DNA from: Sinorhizobium garamanticum
GTDB lineage: Bacteria > Pseudomonadota > Alphaproteobacteria > Rhizobiales > Rhizobiaceae
Length of the DNA: 64,000 nt
Reading direction: 5' to 3'
Assembly (NCBI RefSeq): GCF_029892065.1
Contig: NZ_CP120373.1
Span: 310,001-374,000 of the forward strand
Positions within the stretch are counted from its first letter, which is position 1, and each line of letters starts with the position of its first letter. The position numbers were made by a program, and so were the translations under genes. This document shows, one piece after another, positions 57,061 through 64,000 of this stretch. The notes beneath the pieces were generated by a model. The model did not search any database. It worked only from the letters and a program-made list of their open reading frames with translations, and was not told where the DNA came from.

Positions 57061-57589
57061 ATTCCGCAGCAAGCCGATTGCCGGTCGCCACCCACGCAGG
57101 AACCAGTTCGGTTGCAAGTTTGCGCACGGCACGAACATTGACCATGTCGCTCAGCCGCATGTTTGCGCGGGCGACGGCGATCGCATCACGCTTCGGCATC
57201 AGGAAGCCTGTCTCAAGGGGATGCGCCCTGCGCGAGAGGCGACTTAACAGCGGGCGCCGATGCATTCGTGAGGGAGAGAACCGCGCCGGATTTCTGTTGA
57301 GCGACACATATTCAAGAAGCTCGTCCACCCATCTTCCGGTCGGCCGTGCGCCCGGCTCCAGAAGCATCAACCATTCGCCGCGTGCCGAACGGACAATGTC
57401 GCCCAAGTCCCAATCGACGCAGAAACGGCAGCCGGCGGCATCCGCGACCCGCAACGAACCGTCCTTCGACCCGTGATCAAGAATGATGACGTCGCTGACG
57501 AGGCCCTCCACGGCGCCGGCAACAAGCACCGACAGCGTCTGTACGAGTTCGGCCTCGTTGTCGCGTGTTTCCATGATGATCGTCAGCAT
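57059..57589 (-). CDS. family 2 glycosyltransferase-like protein, short
   Basis: 176 residues, shorter than usual GT2 (about 230 or more). N-terminal GT-A part: MLTIIMETRDNEAELVQTLS, VIILDHGSKDGSL in the nucleotide-sugar region, and ARGEWLMLLEPGARPTGRW, where the DxD equivalent is EPG. The lack of a clear DxD and the short length make activity uncertain. Divergent from the radical SAM gene. Target unknown. Confidence 0.75.
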   Translation of the reverse strand: MLTIIMETRDNEAELVQTLSVLVAGAVEGLVSDVIILDHGSKDGSLRVADAAGCRFCVDWDLGDIVRSARGEWLMLLEPGARPTGRWVDELLEYVSLNRNPARFSPSRMHRRPLLSRLSRRAHPLETGFLMPKRDAIAVARANMRLSDMVNVRAVRKLATELVPAWVATGNRLAAE

Positions 57590-57769
57590 AGTCGTTCCTA
57601 CCGCATTGCACTCGCAAATGCTACAGCCATCGGGCGCCGCCTGCTTCGGCTCTCCAGTGCGACCCCTCTTCGTTCTAATCTTAAGATTTGTTCTTGCTTT
57701 GTTCTGTTTTCTGCGATAGGAAAATAATCAGGACGAAACGGAGCCCCGTCTGTTTCCGAGGAGATATCG

Positions 57770-58927
57770 ATGACCGAGCTGTCTCAATTGAGGCAGGGTG
57801 CCTTCGCGCCCGCCAACACCGCGGACATGGCCGAAGCAATGATCAAGGGAACGGGCCTGAGGATCGACATCGATCGCCGGCGCGGCCGCGGCGCCGGCCT
57901 CAACATGTCCGGCCGCTTCGAGCCACAATCGCGCGAGGTCTTCGACGACGGTTGGGAGAGCATCGAGGAACTGCCGCCTTTCAAGACGGAGGTCCAGGTT
58001 GAGAAGCCGCGGGCGGTTATCACGCGCAACGAGTCTCCGGACATCGGTTTCGACCGCTCGATCAATCCTTACCGCGGTTGCGAGCACGGCTGCATCTACT
58101 GTTTCGCGCGCCCGACCCATGCCTATATGGGCCTCTCGGCGGGCCTCGATTTCGAGTCCAAACTTTTCGCGAAGCCGGACGCCCCGCGTTTGCTGGAACG
58201 GGAGTTCGCAAGGCCCGACTACAAGGTCCGCCCGATCGCTATCGGCACCAATACCGACCCCTATCAGCCAATCGAGAAGGAATGGCGGATCATGCGCCAG
58301 ATTCTCGAAGTATTGAAGGCGGCAAACCATCCGGTGATGATCGTCACCAAATCGGCAATGGTGACACGCGACATCGATCTGCTTGCCCCGATGGCGGAAA
58401 TGGGTCTCGCGCGGGTCGGCATTTCGATAACCACGCTCGATCGAAAACTGGCGCGCACGATGGAGCCGCGGGCATCAACGCCGACAAAGCGGCTTGAGGC
58501 GATCCGTGCCATTTCGGATGCCGGTATCCCCACCGGTGTTCTGGTTTCACCGATTGTTCCGGCGCTGAACGACCACGAGATCGAACGCGTGCTCGATTCG
58601 GCAAAGACGGCGGGCGCGTCGGAAGCGAGCTACGTGCTGTTGCGGCTGCCGCTCGAGGTGAGCCCGCTCTTTCGCGATTGGCTGCTGCGGAATTATCCGG
58701 ACCGCTACCGCCACGTCATGTCGCTGATCCGCTCCATGCGTGGCGGCAAGGACTATGACGCCGAGTTCGGCAAGCGCATGAAAGGGGCCGGCCCCTATGC
58801 CTGGCAGATCGGCCGGCGCTTCGAACTTGCTGCCAAGCGGCTGGGGCTCAACCTGACGCGCCGGCAATTGCGGAATGATGTCTTCGTGCCGCCGCTCGGA
58901 ATGGGAGTCCAACTGTCACTGCTTTAG
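57770..58927 (+). CDS. PA0069-type radical SAM protein
   Basis: 385 residues. The cluster-binding motif is [11 protein letters not shown] (Cys-x3-Cys-x2-Cys) with NPYRG before it; [13 protein letters not shown] and the SPL-like pattern are typical of the SplB-related PA0069 group. The C-terminus [16 protein letters not shown] is conserved in the family. It probably makes a 5'-deoxyadenosyl radical, but no substrate is known. ATG 57770 follows GAGGAGATATCG. Confidence 0.9.
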   Translation: MTELSQLRQGAFAPANTADMAEAMIKGTGLRIDIDRRRGRGAGLNMSGRFEPQSREVFDDGWESIEELPPFKTEVQVEKPRAVITRNESPDIGFDRSINPYRGCEHGCIYCFARPTHAYMGLSAGLDFESKLFAKPDAPRLLEREFARPDYKVRPIAIGTNTDPYQPIEKEWRIMRQILEVLKAANHPVMIVTKSAMVTRDIDLLAPMAEMGLARVGISITTLDRKLARTMEPRASTPTKRLEAIRAISDAGIPTGVLVSPIVPALNDHEIERVLDSAKTAGASEASYVLLRLPLEVSPLFRDWLLRNYPDRYRHVMSLIRSMRGGKDYDAEFGKRMKGAGPYAWQIGRRFELAAKRLGLNLTRRQLRNDVFVPPLGMGVQLSLL

Positions 58928-59126
58928 GATTTGGGGACCCACTGAGAATTCCCGCCAAATAGATGCCGATCTCCTCCGCGACAGGAGTTCGATAGCATCG
59001 TTCATGCAAAATTTCGGTTCCGGCGCCCTCCCCTGCCTCGTGATGGCGCTGGTTTTCCTCCCGGTCACCGCCGCACTCGTACCGGGGGGCTTGAAGGGAA
59101 TCGGGCGAATATGCGAGGGTCCCCAT

Positions 59127-59774
59127 ATGTCTCGCAAATCGCCCGATTCCCAACTTTTTCCCATCGAGCTGCCCGTCCCCGATTTCAGCTTCGAGCTTGC
59201 CGCCCGCCGAGATGGCTTTTGGCCTGTCGCCGGCGCGGACGAGGCGGGACGCGGTCCATTGGCCGGTCCGGTCGTTGCTGCCGCGGTCATCCTCGATCCG
59301 GACGCCATTCCGGATGGTCTCAACGACAGCAAGCTCTTGAGTCCCGAGCAGCGCGAAGCACTGTTTGAGCAAATTCTTGCGACCGCGACGGTCTCGATCG
59401 CCTCGTCTTCGGCGACTCGTATCGACTGCACTGATATCCTTAAGGCGAGCCTCGACGCGATGCGGCGGGCCGTCGATGGTCTTTCCACGACCGCGCGTTT
59501 TGTGCTCGTCGACGGCCGTGATGTTCCGCCGGGACTTTCCTGCCACGCCAAAGCGATCGTCAAAGGCGATTCCCGATCGATGTCGATCGCCGCTGCATCG
59601 ATCGTCGCCAAGGTGACGCGCGATCGCATGATGGCGCGCGCCGACATCACGTTCCCGGCCTATGGCTTTGCCCTTCATGCCGGCTATGCCACCGAGATGC
59701 ATCGAAACGCCATCGACAACCACGGCCCCTGCTCGCTGCATCGAATGAGTTTCCGTCCCTTTCGCCAGGTTTGA
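59127..59774 (+). CDS. rnhB: ribonuclease HII
   Basis: 215 residues from ATG 59127, GAGGG upstream. Catalytic acid residues are in [16 protein letters not shown], then VLVDGRD and the helix [12 protein letters not shown] with the last Asp. It cuts RNA of RNA-DNA hybrids and single ribonucleotides in DNA. The end motif [14 protein letters not shown] is the usual C-terminus of alphaproteobacterial RnhB. The frame reaches upstream to 58875, but that part does not look coding. Confidence 0.95.
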   Translation: MSRKSPDSQLFPIELPVPDFSFELAARRDGFWPVAGADEAGRGPLAGPVVAAAVILDPDAIPDGLNDSKLLSPEQREALFEQILATATVSIASSSATRIDCTDILKASLDAMRRAVDGLSTTARFVLVDGRDVPPGLSCHAKAIVKGDSRSMSIAAASIVAKVTRDRMMARADITFPAYGFALHAGYATEMHRNAIDNHGPCSLHRMSFRPFRQV

Positions 59775-59907
59775 TGCCGCTTATTCGGCCCGCCAGCGGC
59801 AGGCAGGTGCCAAGTTGGTAGCGCGTAGACGGCCCGGGAACGCGCGGCCGCTATGCCACGCTAGAACACCGATAGAGCCGACAAAAGCTCGATCACTGAT
59901 ACAGCCA

Positions 59908-59936
59908 ACAAAAAAGCCCCGCCGAGGCGGGGCTCT
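59908..59936 (-). terminator. Rho-independent terminator of the atp operon
   Basis: Minus strand: AGCCCCGCC (59934-59926) pairs with GGCGGGGCT (59923-59915), loop of two, followed by TTTTT. It lies 24 bases after the atpF1 stop and can also serve rnhB in the other direction. Confidence 0.9.
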
Positions 59937-59959
59937 CTTCGAATTCACAGACTGCCGTC

Positions 59960-60445
59960 TCAGTTCAGCCGAGACTTGACCTCGCCGAGCGCCTTCTGGA
60001 ACAGCGTATCCTGCGCACCGGCATCGGTCTTGGCCGACAAGACCTTCTCTGCGGCGCTGATCGCCAGATCGACGGCTGCGGAGCGGACCGCATTGATCGC
60101 GTCGCTTTCAGCCTGCTTGATCTTCTGTTCGGAAAGTGCCGTGCGGCGCGCGACATATTCCTCGGTCTTCTGCTTGGCTTCCGCCGTCAGCATTTCCGCT
60201 TCCCGCTGCGCGGCGGCAACAATGCTGGCGGCCTCGGCCTCGGCGTCCTTCCGCTTGCGCTGGTACTCCGCGACCAGGCTCTGGGCCTCTTCGCGCAGGC
60301 GCTTGGCTTCCGCCAGTTCGTTGCCGATCTTGTCGGCACGTGCGTCGAGCGCCTTGGCGATCATGCCCGGAACCTTGAGATAGGCGATAAGGGCAAAAAA
60401 GAGGATCAGGCCGACAAGGGCGTAGAAAGTCGCATCAAGAGCCAT
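59960..60445 (-). CDS. atpF1: ATP synthase F0 subunit b
   Basis: 161 residues: one N-terminal membrane helix (FYALVGLILFFALIAYLKVP) and a long charged, Ala/Glu/Lys-rich coiled coil, the stalk that holds the F1 head. Follows the b' gene with 13 bases between. Last gene of the F0 operon atpI-B-E-F2-F1; the F1 genes are elsewhere, as usual in alphaproteobacteria. Confidence 0.95.
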   Translation of the reverse strand: MALDATFYALVGLILFFALIAYLKVPGMIAKALDARADKIGNELAEAKRLREEAQSLVAEYQRKRKDAEAEAASIVAAAQREAEMLTAEAKQKTEEYVARRTALSEQKIKQAESDAINAVRSAAVDLAISAAEKVLSAKTDAGAQDTLFQKALGEVKSRLN

Positions 60446-60458
60446 CGTTCATTGTTCC

Positions 60459-61070
60459 TCAGTTGCCTGCCGATGCCTTGACGGCGGCAGCGATCTCGGC
60501 CTTGGTCACGGTTCCACCAATCAGTTGCTTGACGACGGCGTCTGCCGTTTCCTCGGCGATAGCGCCGACATCGGCGAGCGCCTTGGACTTGATGTCGGCA
60601 ATGCGCGTTTCGGCGGCGGTGATCTTCTTGGCCAGATCGGCCTCGACCGCGGTGCGGTCGGCGGTTGCCTTCGCCTTGGCAGCTTCGCGGGCGGTGTCGG
60701 CGATCGAATGCCCCTTGGCCCTGGCGCTTGCCAGTTCCTGCTCGTAGGACGCGATGGCAGCGTCGGCTTCGCCCTTCAGGCGGGACGCTTCATCCAGATC
60801 CTGAGCGATCCGGTCATGGCGCGTCTCGAGAATGCTGCCAATACGCGGAATGATGACCTTCGACATCAACAGATAGAAGAGGCCGAACGTGATCGCAAGC
60901 CAGAGCAACTGCGATGCGAAATGGGTCGAATCAAAAGGCGGAAACACGCCCGTGCCGTGTTCGCCTTCGGGGGCCACACCCGTTTCGGTGTGCACCTCGC
61001 CGGCCGCAGCGGGTTCGTGTGCTTCGCCTTCAGTGGTGGTTGACTGGGCATAAGCCGCGGTCACAAACAT
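60459..61070 (-). CDS. atpF2: ATP synthase F0 subunit b' (b2)
   Basis: 203 residues from ATG 61070, GGAGGTGAGC upstream. An unusual N-terminal extension rich in Thr, Glu and Ala (residues 10-40) precedes [20 protein letters not shown] and the membrane helix, then the long coiled coil. Together with b it forms an asymmetric stalk, typical of bacteria with duplicated b subunits. Confidence 0.94.
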   Translation of the reverse strand: MFVTAAYAQSTTTEGEAHEPAAAGEVHTETGVAPEGEHGTGVFPPFDSTHFASQLLWLAITFGLFYLLMSKVIIPRIGSILETRHDRIAQDLDEASRLKGEADAAIASYEQELASARAKGHSIADTAREAAKAKATADRTAVEADLAKKITAAETRIADIKSKALADVGAIAEETADAVVKQLIGGTVTKAEIAAAVKASAGN

Positions 61071-61147
61071 GCTCACCTCCAGGTGCACTCAAGAATATGC
61101 GCGGCCGCGGCCCCTGAGCGAGGCCGCGGCCAAAACTTCGATCCGTA

Positions 61148-61375
61148 TTAGACGGCGAAGAGGAGGAGCAGGGCTACGAGCAGCGAGAAGATGCCCAGAG
61201 CTTCCGTAACGGCGAAGCCGAATACGAGGCGGCCGAACTGGCCGTCAGCAGCCGAGGGGTTGCGCAGCGCGCCGGACAGGTAGCTGCCAAAGATGTTGCC
61301 GAGGCCGAGAGCCGTGCCGGCCATACCAAGGCATGCAAGACCTGCACCGATGAACTTTGCTGCTTCCGCTTCCAT
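61148..61375 (-). CDS. atpE: ATP synthase F0 subunit c
   Basis: 75 residues, two membrane helices. The polar loop is in RNPSA, and the proton-carrying glutamate is in [35 protein letters not shown] forms the glycine-rich first helix. The c ring rotates as protons pass; the ion site lacks the Gln/Ser pattern of sodium-type subunits, so a proton enzyme is expected. Confidence 0.96.
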   Translation of the reverse strand: MEAEAAKFIGAGLACLGMAGTALGLGNIFGSYLSGALRNPSAADGQFGRLVFGFAVTEALGIFSLLVALLLLFAV

Positions 61376-61459
61376 GATTGAACTCCTTCGAAATGGTGTT
61401 GCGGCTAGGATTTGTGCCTCCGCCGGAGGACCCGGGCGGAAGCCAGCGACTGTTATTCC

Positions 61460-62212
61460 TTAGTGGCTTCCCGGATGGACGGCGTCGTTGAGGTACATGC
61501 AGGTCAGCACCGCAAAGACATAGGCCTGAAGGAAGCAAACGAGGAACTCAAGACCGGTAATGGCGACGGTCATGATGAGAGGCAGGATCGCACCGCCGAT
61601 GCCGAGCGCGCCAAGGGCGCTCAACGAGGTGACGAAGCCCGCGAAAACCTTCAGCGTGATGTGGCCGGCCAGCATGTTGGCGAACAGACGGACCGAAAGG
61701 CTGATGGGACGGGAAAGGAACGAGATGATTTCGATCGCAACGACCAGCGGCAGCAAAACCCCCGGCACTCCGTGCGGCACGAACAGTTTCAAAAAGCCCA
61801 GACCGTGCTTGTAGAAACCATAGAGAATGACGGTACCGATGACGAACACCGCCAGAGCGAAGGTGACGATAATCTGGCTGGTCACCGTGAAGAAATACGG
61901 AAACATGCCGAGCAGGTTTGCCGTCAGGATGAACATGAACAACGAGAACACCATCGGGAAGAATTTCATCCCGTGGCTGCCCGCCCCTTCACGAAGCATC
62001 GACGCGATGAACTCGTAGGACATTTCCGAAACCGACTGCAGGCGCGTCGGGATCAGCCCGCGCTGCGACGTGGTCAGATAAAGAAAGCCGGCGGCCACGC
62101 CGACGGTCGCGGCCATGAACAGCGACGCATTGGTGAAGGAAAAGTCAATTCCGCCAATTTCGATCGGGACAATCTTGTTGACCAGGAACTGGTGGGTCGG
62201 ATCGTTTGACAC
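61460..62212 (-). CDS. atpB: ATP synthase F0 subunit a
   Basis: 250 residues, about five to six membrane helices. The essential arginine is in [14 protein letters not shown]; the C-terminal [13 protein letters not shown] completes the proton channel. Works with the c ring encoded next. 61 bases after the atpI gene, same strand. Confidence 0.96.
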   Translation of the reverse strand: MSNDPTHQFLVNKIVPIEIGGIDFSFTNASLFMAATVGVAAGFLYLTTSQRGLIPTRLQSVSEMSYEFIASMLREGAGSHGMKFFPMVFSLFMFILTANLLGMFPYFFTVTSQIIVTFALAVFVIGTVILYGFYKHGLGFLKLFVPHGVPGVLLPLVVAIEIISFLSRPISLSVRLFANMLAGHITLKVFAGFVTSLSALGALGIGGAILPLIMTVAITGLEFLVCFLQAYVFAVLTCMYLNDAVHPGSH

Positions 62213-62272
62213 CGCGCTTCTCTTTCATTTTGCCCGCCCGCAAGCGGAAACCGTGTTCTTTCAGGCGGCGCC

Positions 62273-62632
62273 TCAGGCGCCATCCCCGTCCTTCTTGTCA
62301 TTTCCAGGGCCGCGTTTGCCCGATTCCGGTGTCGCCACCATTCCGGCCGACCGCAGCACATTCAAGACGCCGGCACAGAACCCGAGAAGCAGCAAGACGA
62401 TCATGCCCCACGGCCCTGTACCCGCAAAATGGTCCAAAAGATAGCCCAGAAACGCCCCGACAACGATCGCGGCGATGAACTCGCTCGAGAGCTTCATCGC
62501 CGCCGCGTAACCTTGCCGGCTTTCCGCGGCGCGCGTCTCGACGTCGTCCGACTTGTCCGTCCGCTTGGACGCGATGTCGTCGCCAAGGCGCTTCAGCCGC
62601 GCTTCCAGACTTTCTTCCGGCTTCTCCGTCAC
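62273..62632 (-). CDS. atpI: ATP synthase assembly/accessory protein AtpI
   Basis: 119 residues from GTG 62632, GGGGAG upstream (ATG 62656 is the alternative). Charged N-terminal half (EESLEARLKRLGDDIASKR), then two membrane helices (FIAAIVVGAFLGYLLDHF and GMIVLLLLGFCAGVLNVL), and a charged tail. AtpI helps assemble the c ring. First gene of the operon; a good promoter lies 100 bases upstream. Confidence 0.9.
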   Translation of the reverse strand: MTEKPEESLEARLKRLGDDIASKRTDKSDDVETRAAESRQGYAAAMKLSSEFIAAIVVGAFLGYLLDHFAGTGPWGMIVLLLLGFCAGVLNVLRSAGMVATPESGKRGPGNDKKDGDGA

Positions 62633-62732
62633 ATGGCTCCCCTTTGCAGTCCCCACGCGGTCTTAACGCGATCTCGGTCATACAAACGGCCGGTGCTCAA
62701 GCCACGCTTCGGCCCCATTTGAAGTCGCGCGC

Positions 62733-62761
62733 AACATAGTTTTAGGCACCCGCATAGTCAA
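62733..62761 (-). promoter_or_regulatory. sigma-70-type promoter of the atp operon
   Basis: On the minus strand TTGACT (62761-62756) and TATGTT (62738-62733) are separated by exactly 17 bases. They lie about 100 bases before the atpI start, with no other gene between. Confidence 0.75.
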
Positions 62762-62924
62762 GGCATGGGCGCCCCTTCGACGTGGACAATATTTCCTCGT
62801 TATTTCAGGTATTTAGCCATAATTTTGGCAAGCTGCGGCAAAGCGGCAACGGGAATCGGCGGCGACCGAACGGTCTTAGCTGGCCGTTCGGCGCCAAGTC
62901 ATCCGGCGGAATCGAGGCTGTCGA

Positions 62925-64000
62925 TCAGCTCCAGCCGCCGCCATAGGTGCGATAGAAGATGTGCAAGCCGATCTTGCCGACCCGCTTCATGGTTTTCGCC
63001 CAGGCCGGCTTCACATAGGTCGCGTGATAATGCGTGGCCGATCCCACTTCCGGCAACCAGATCCTGCCGGCGCTGACGGCCAGCGCGACTTCCTTGGCGG
63101 TCTTCCAGTGTGAGCGCGAGTAGATAAGGTCGCGGATCATGTCGCAGGCGAAGGAAAACTGGCAGCGGTTGCGCCAGGCCTTGTTCTGATAGACGACGCC
63201 GCAAATTGTCTTCGGGTAAGTCGGATTGCGGACACGATTGAGAATGACCTGGGCCACCGCAGCCTGGCCTTTCACGGACTCGCTGCGGGCCTCGAAGTAA
63301 ATCCCTTCGGCGAGGCAGGTCTGCTCGTCCTTGCTGAAGACCGTGCCGGGCAAGGCCGTTGCCGCCCAGGCATGGTCGTCGGGCGCGATTTCCGGAATGA
63401 AGCGGCCCGCGTTCTTGTCTTCCCTGAGGATCGAATCGAAGGGCGACTCACGCGCATAGTCCGGCTCGGGCCGGACATAGGCGGTCGCAAGAATATCGGC
63501 CTTGTCGTTGGTAATCAGCTTTGCGAGCATCGGCGAGACGCCGGGATCGGCCTTCGGTGGCTTCTTTCGGTAGAAGGCCGTGGCGATCTCGATCTCCTTC
63601 CCCTTGATGCGCGGTTTGGCGAAAATCATCTTCTCGGCCCCGTCGAAGTCCGGTTCCATCAGCGAGCTCGTACGCTGGAGGATCGAACCGGCGGTAAAGT
63701 CCTTCGGCGGCGTCACAGGGGTGACAGCAACGATCCGCCCCTTCTTCAGCTTGCGGGTCACGCGGTCTTCGTCGGGCGTTGCGCCCTTGTGCTTGGTTTC
63801 CGCGGTCAGCGCCACATGGCTGCCATCGGGCATGGTGACGCCAGCACCGCCATCCAGGGCACCGGTGGTGATCGGGTCGGCGAACACCATCTCTACCTCG
63901 TGCAGCGAACCCGCAGGCGATTGCGTCAGATACATCCGCCAGCGCTCGCCGCCGCGGTTGATGCCCGAGAGGAACGTCGCCAGGTCGGAATAGGCGACCG
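62925..64000 (-). CDS. SleB-type cell wall hydrolase, N-terminus outside window
   Basis: The C-terminal 358 residues are present; the frame is open to the right edge of the window, so the true start lies beyond 64000. The hydrolase_2/SleB domain at the C-terminus has CLAEGIYFEARSES, VAQVILNRVRNPTYP, and WRNRCQFSFACD, with the catalytic-type Glu and paired cysteines. It should cleave peptidoglycan in the periplasm. The middle has basic, Pro-rich linkers. Gene end is 163 bases before the atp promoter, on the same strand. Confidence 0.9.
   Translation of the reverse strand, partial: VAYSDLATFLSGINRGGERWRMYLTQSPAGSLHEVEMVFADPITTGALDGGAGVTMPDGSHVALTAETKHKGATPDEDRVTRKLKKGRIVAVTPVTPPKDFTAGSILQRTSSLMEPDFDGAEKMIFAKPRIKGKEIEIATAFYRKKPPKADPGVSPMLAKLITNDKADILATAYVRPEPDYARESPFDSILREDKNAGRFIPEIAPDDHAWAATALPGTVFSKDEQTCLAEGIYFEARSESVKGQAAVAQVILNRVRNPTYPKTICGVVYQNKAWRNRCQFSFACDMIRDLIYSRSHWKTAKEVALAVSAGRIWLPEVGSATHYHATYVKPAWAKTMKRVGKIGLHIFYRTYGGGWS

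Noticed and set aside
56699..57247. Plus-strand frame of 182 codons after moaB
   Set aside because: Half of it is antisense to the glycosyltransferase gene, it crosses a repeat copy, and the product shows no domain.
58928..59126. Upstream extension of the rnhB frame with a hydrophobic segment
   Set aside because: RNase HII is cytoplasmic and starts near MSRKSP; GAGGG before ATG 59127 decides the start.

Overview
The window looks like a stretch of the main chromosome of a fast-growing rhizobium, most likely Ensifer/Sinorhizobium. The reasons are the high GC, the alphaproteobacterial gene types (BA14K protein, TlyA, split F0/F1 ATPase genes with a duplicated b subunit, DUF1217 flagellar-type protein) and the many rhizobial palindromic intergenic elements. 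The order atpI-B-E-F2-F1, rnhB, moaB, ispE and dxs / mcpU / enoyl-CoA hydratase / acyl-CoA dehydrogenase is what I remember for S. meliloti. I see no phage, IS element, CRISPR, rRNA or tRNA.

Layout. 1-3.6 kb: acyl-CoA genes (ligase, thiolase, hotdog thioesterase, enoyl-reductase-like MDR protein). 3.6-8.1 kb: HDAC-family amidohydrolase, xseB, pirin, dxs. 8.2-14.5 kb: two chemoreceptors with near-identical signalling domains, separated by tlyA and an RNA methyltransferase. 15.2-18.9 kb: enoyl-CoA hydratase/acyl-CoA dehydrogenase operon and a CorA-type channel. 19-24.4 kb: BA14K protein, GH25 lysozyme, a glycine-betaine-demethylase-like oxygenase/reductase pair under a cobalamin riboswitch, and an unrecognised protein. 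24.6-31.6 kb: TsaC/Sua5, an FAD-linked 2-hydroxyacid dehydrogenase, a six-repeat DUF1217 protein, a small basic protein, a 34-residue ORF and ubiA. 31.8-38.5 kb: MipA/OmpV, AraC regulator with a fosmidomycin-resistance-type exporter, and a polyamine-type binding protein translationally coupled to a GGDEF-EAL protein. 38.5-49.8 kb: purD, a small secreted protein, DUF523, an araC-cupin-lysE cassette, and glyS / DUF2207 / lemA / glyQ. 50-59.8 kb: S49 peptidase, TrmN6, DUF2007, ispB, TPR protein, ispE, moaB, GT2, radical SAM protein, rnhB. 60-64 kb: the F0 ATPase operon and a partial SleB-type hydrolase.

Three things stand out. First, gbcA-like and gbcB-like genes lie behind a B12 aptamer followed by a hairpin that pairs perfectly with their ribosome binding site, so cobalamin should switch off this oxygenase. 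Second, a PotD-like binding protein with no ABC transporter overlaps by four bases a membrane GGDEF-EAL protein, the architecture of the Vibrio NspS-MbaA polyamine/c-di-GMP sensor. Third, several families of palindromic mosaic elements sit exactly at gene ends; five of them contain or touch the stop codon of the adjacent gene (enoyl-CoA hydratase, DUF523, S49 peptidase, ispE, GT2).

Isoprenoid functions recur (dxs, ispE, ispB, ubiA, plus an Fsr-type exporter), but they are in separate transcription units, so this may be chance. Start codons were chosen from ribosome binding sites and family N-termini; several genes use GTG or TTG.
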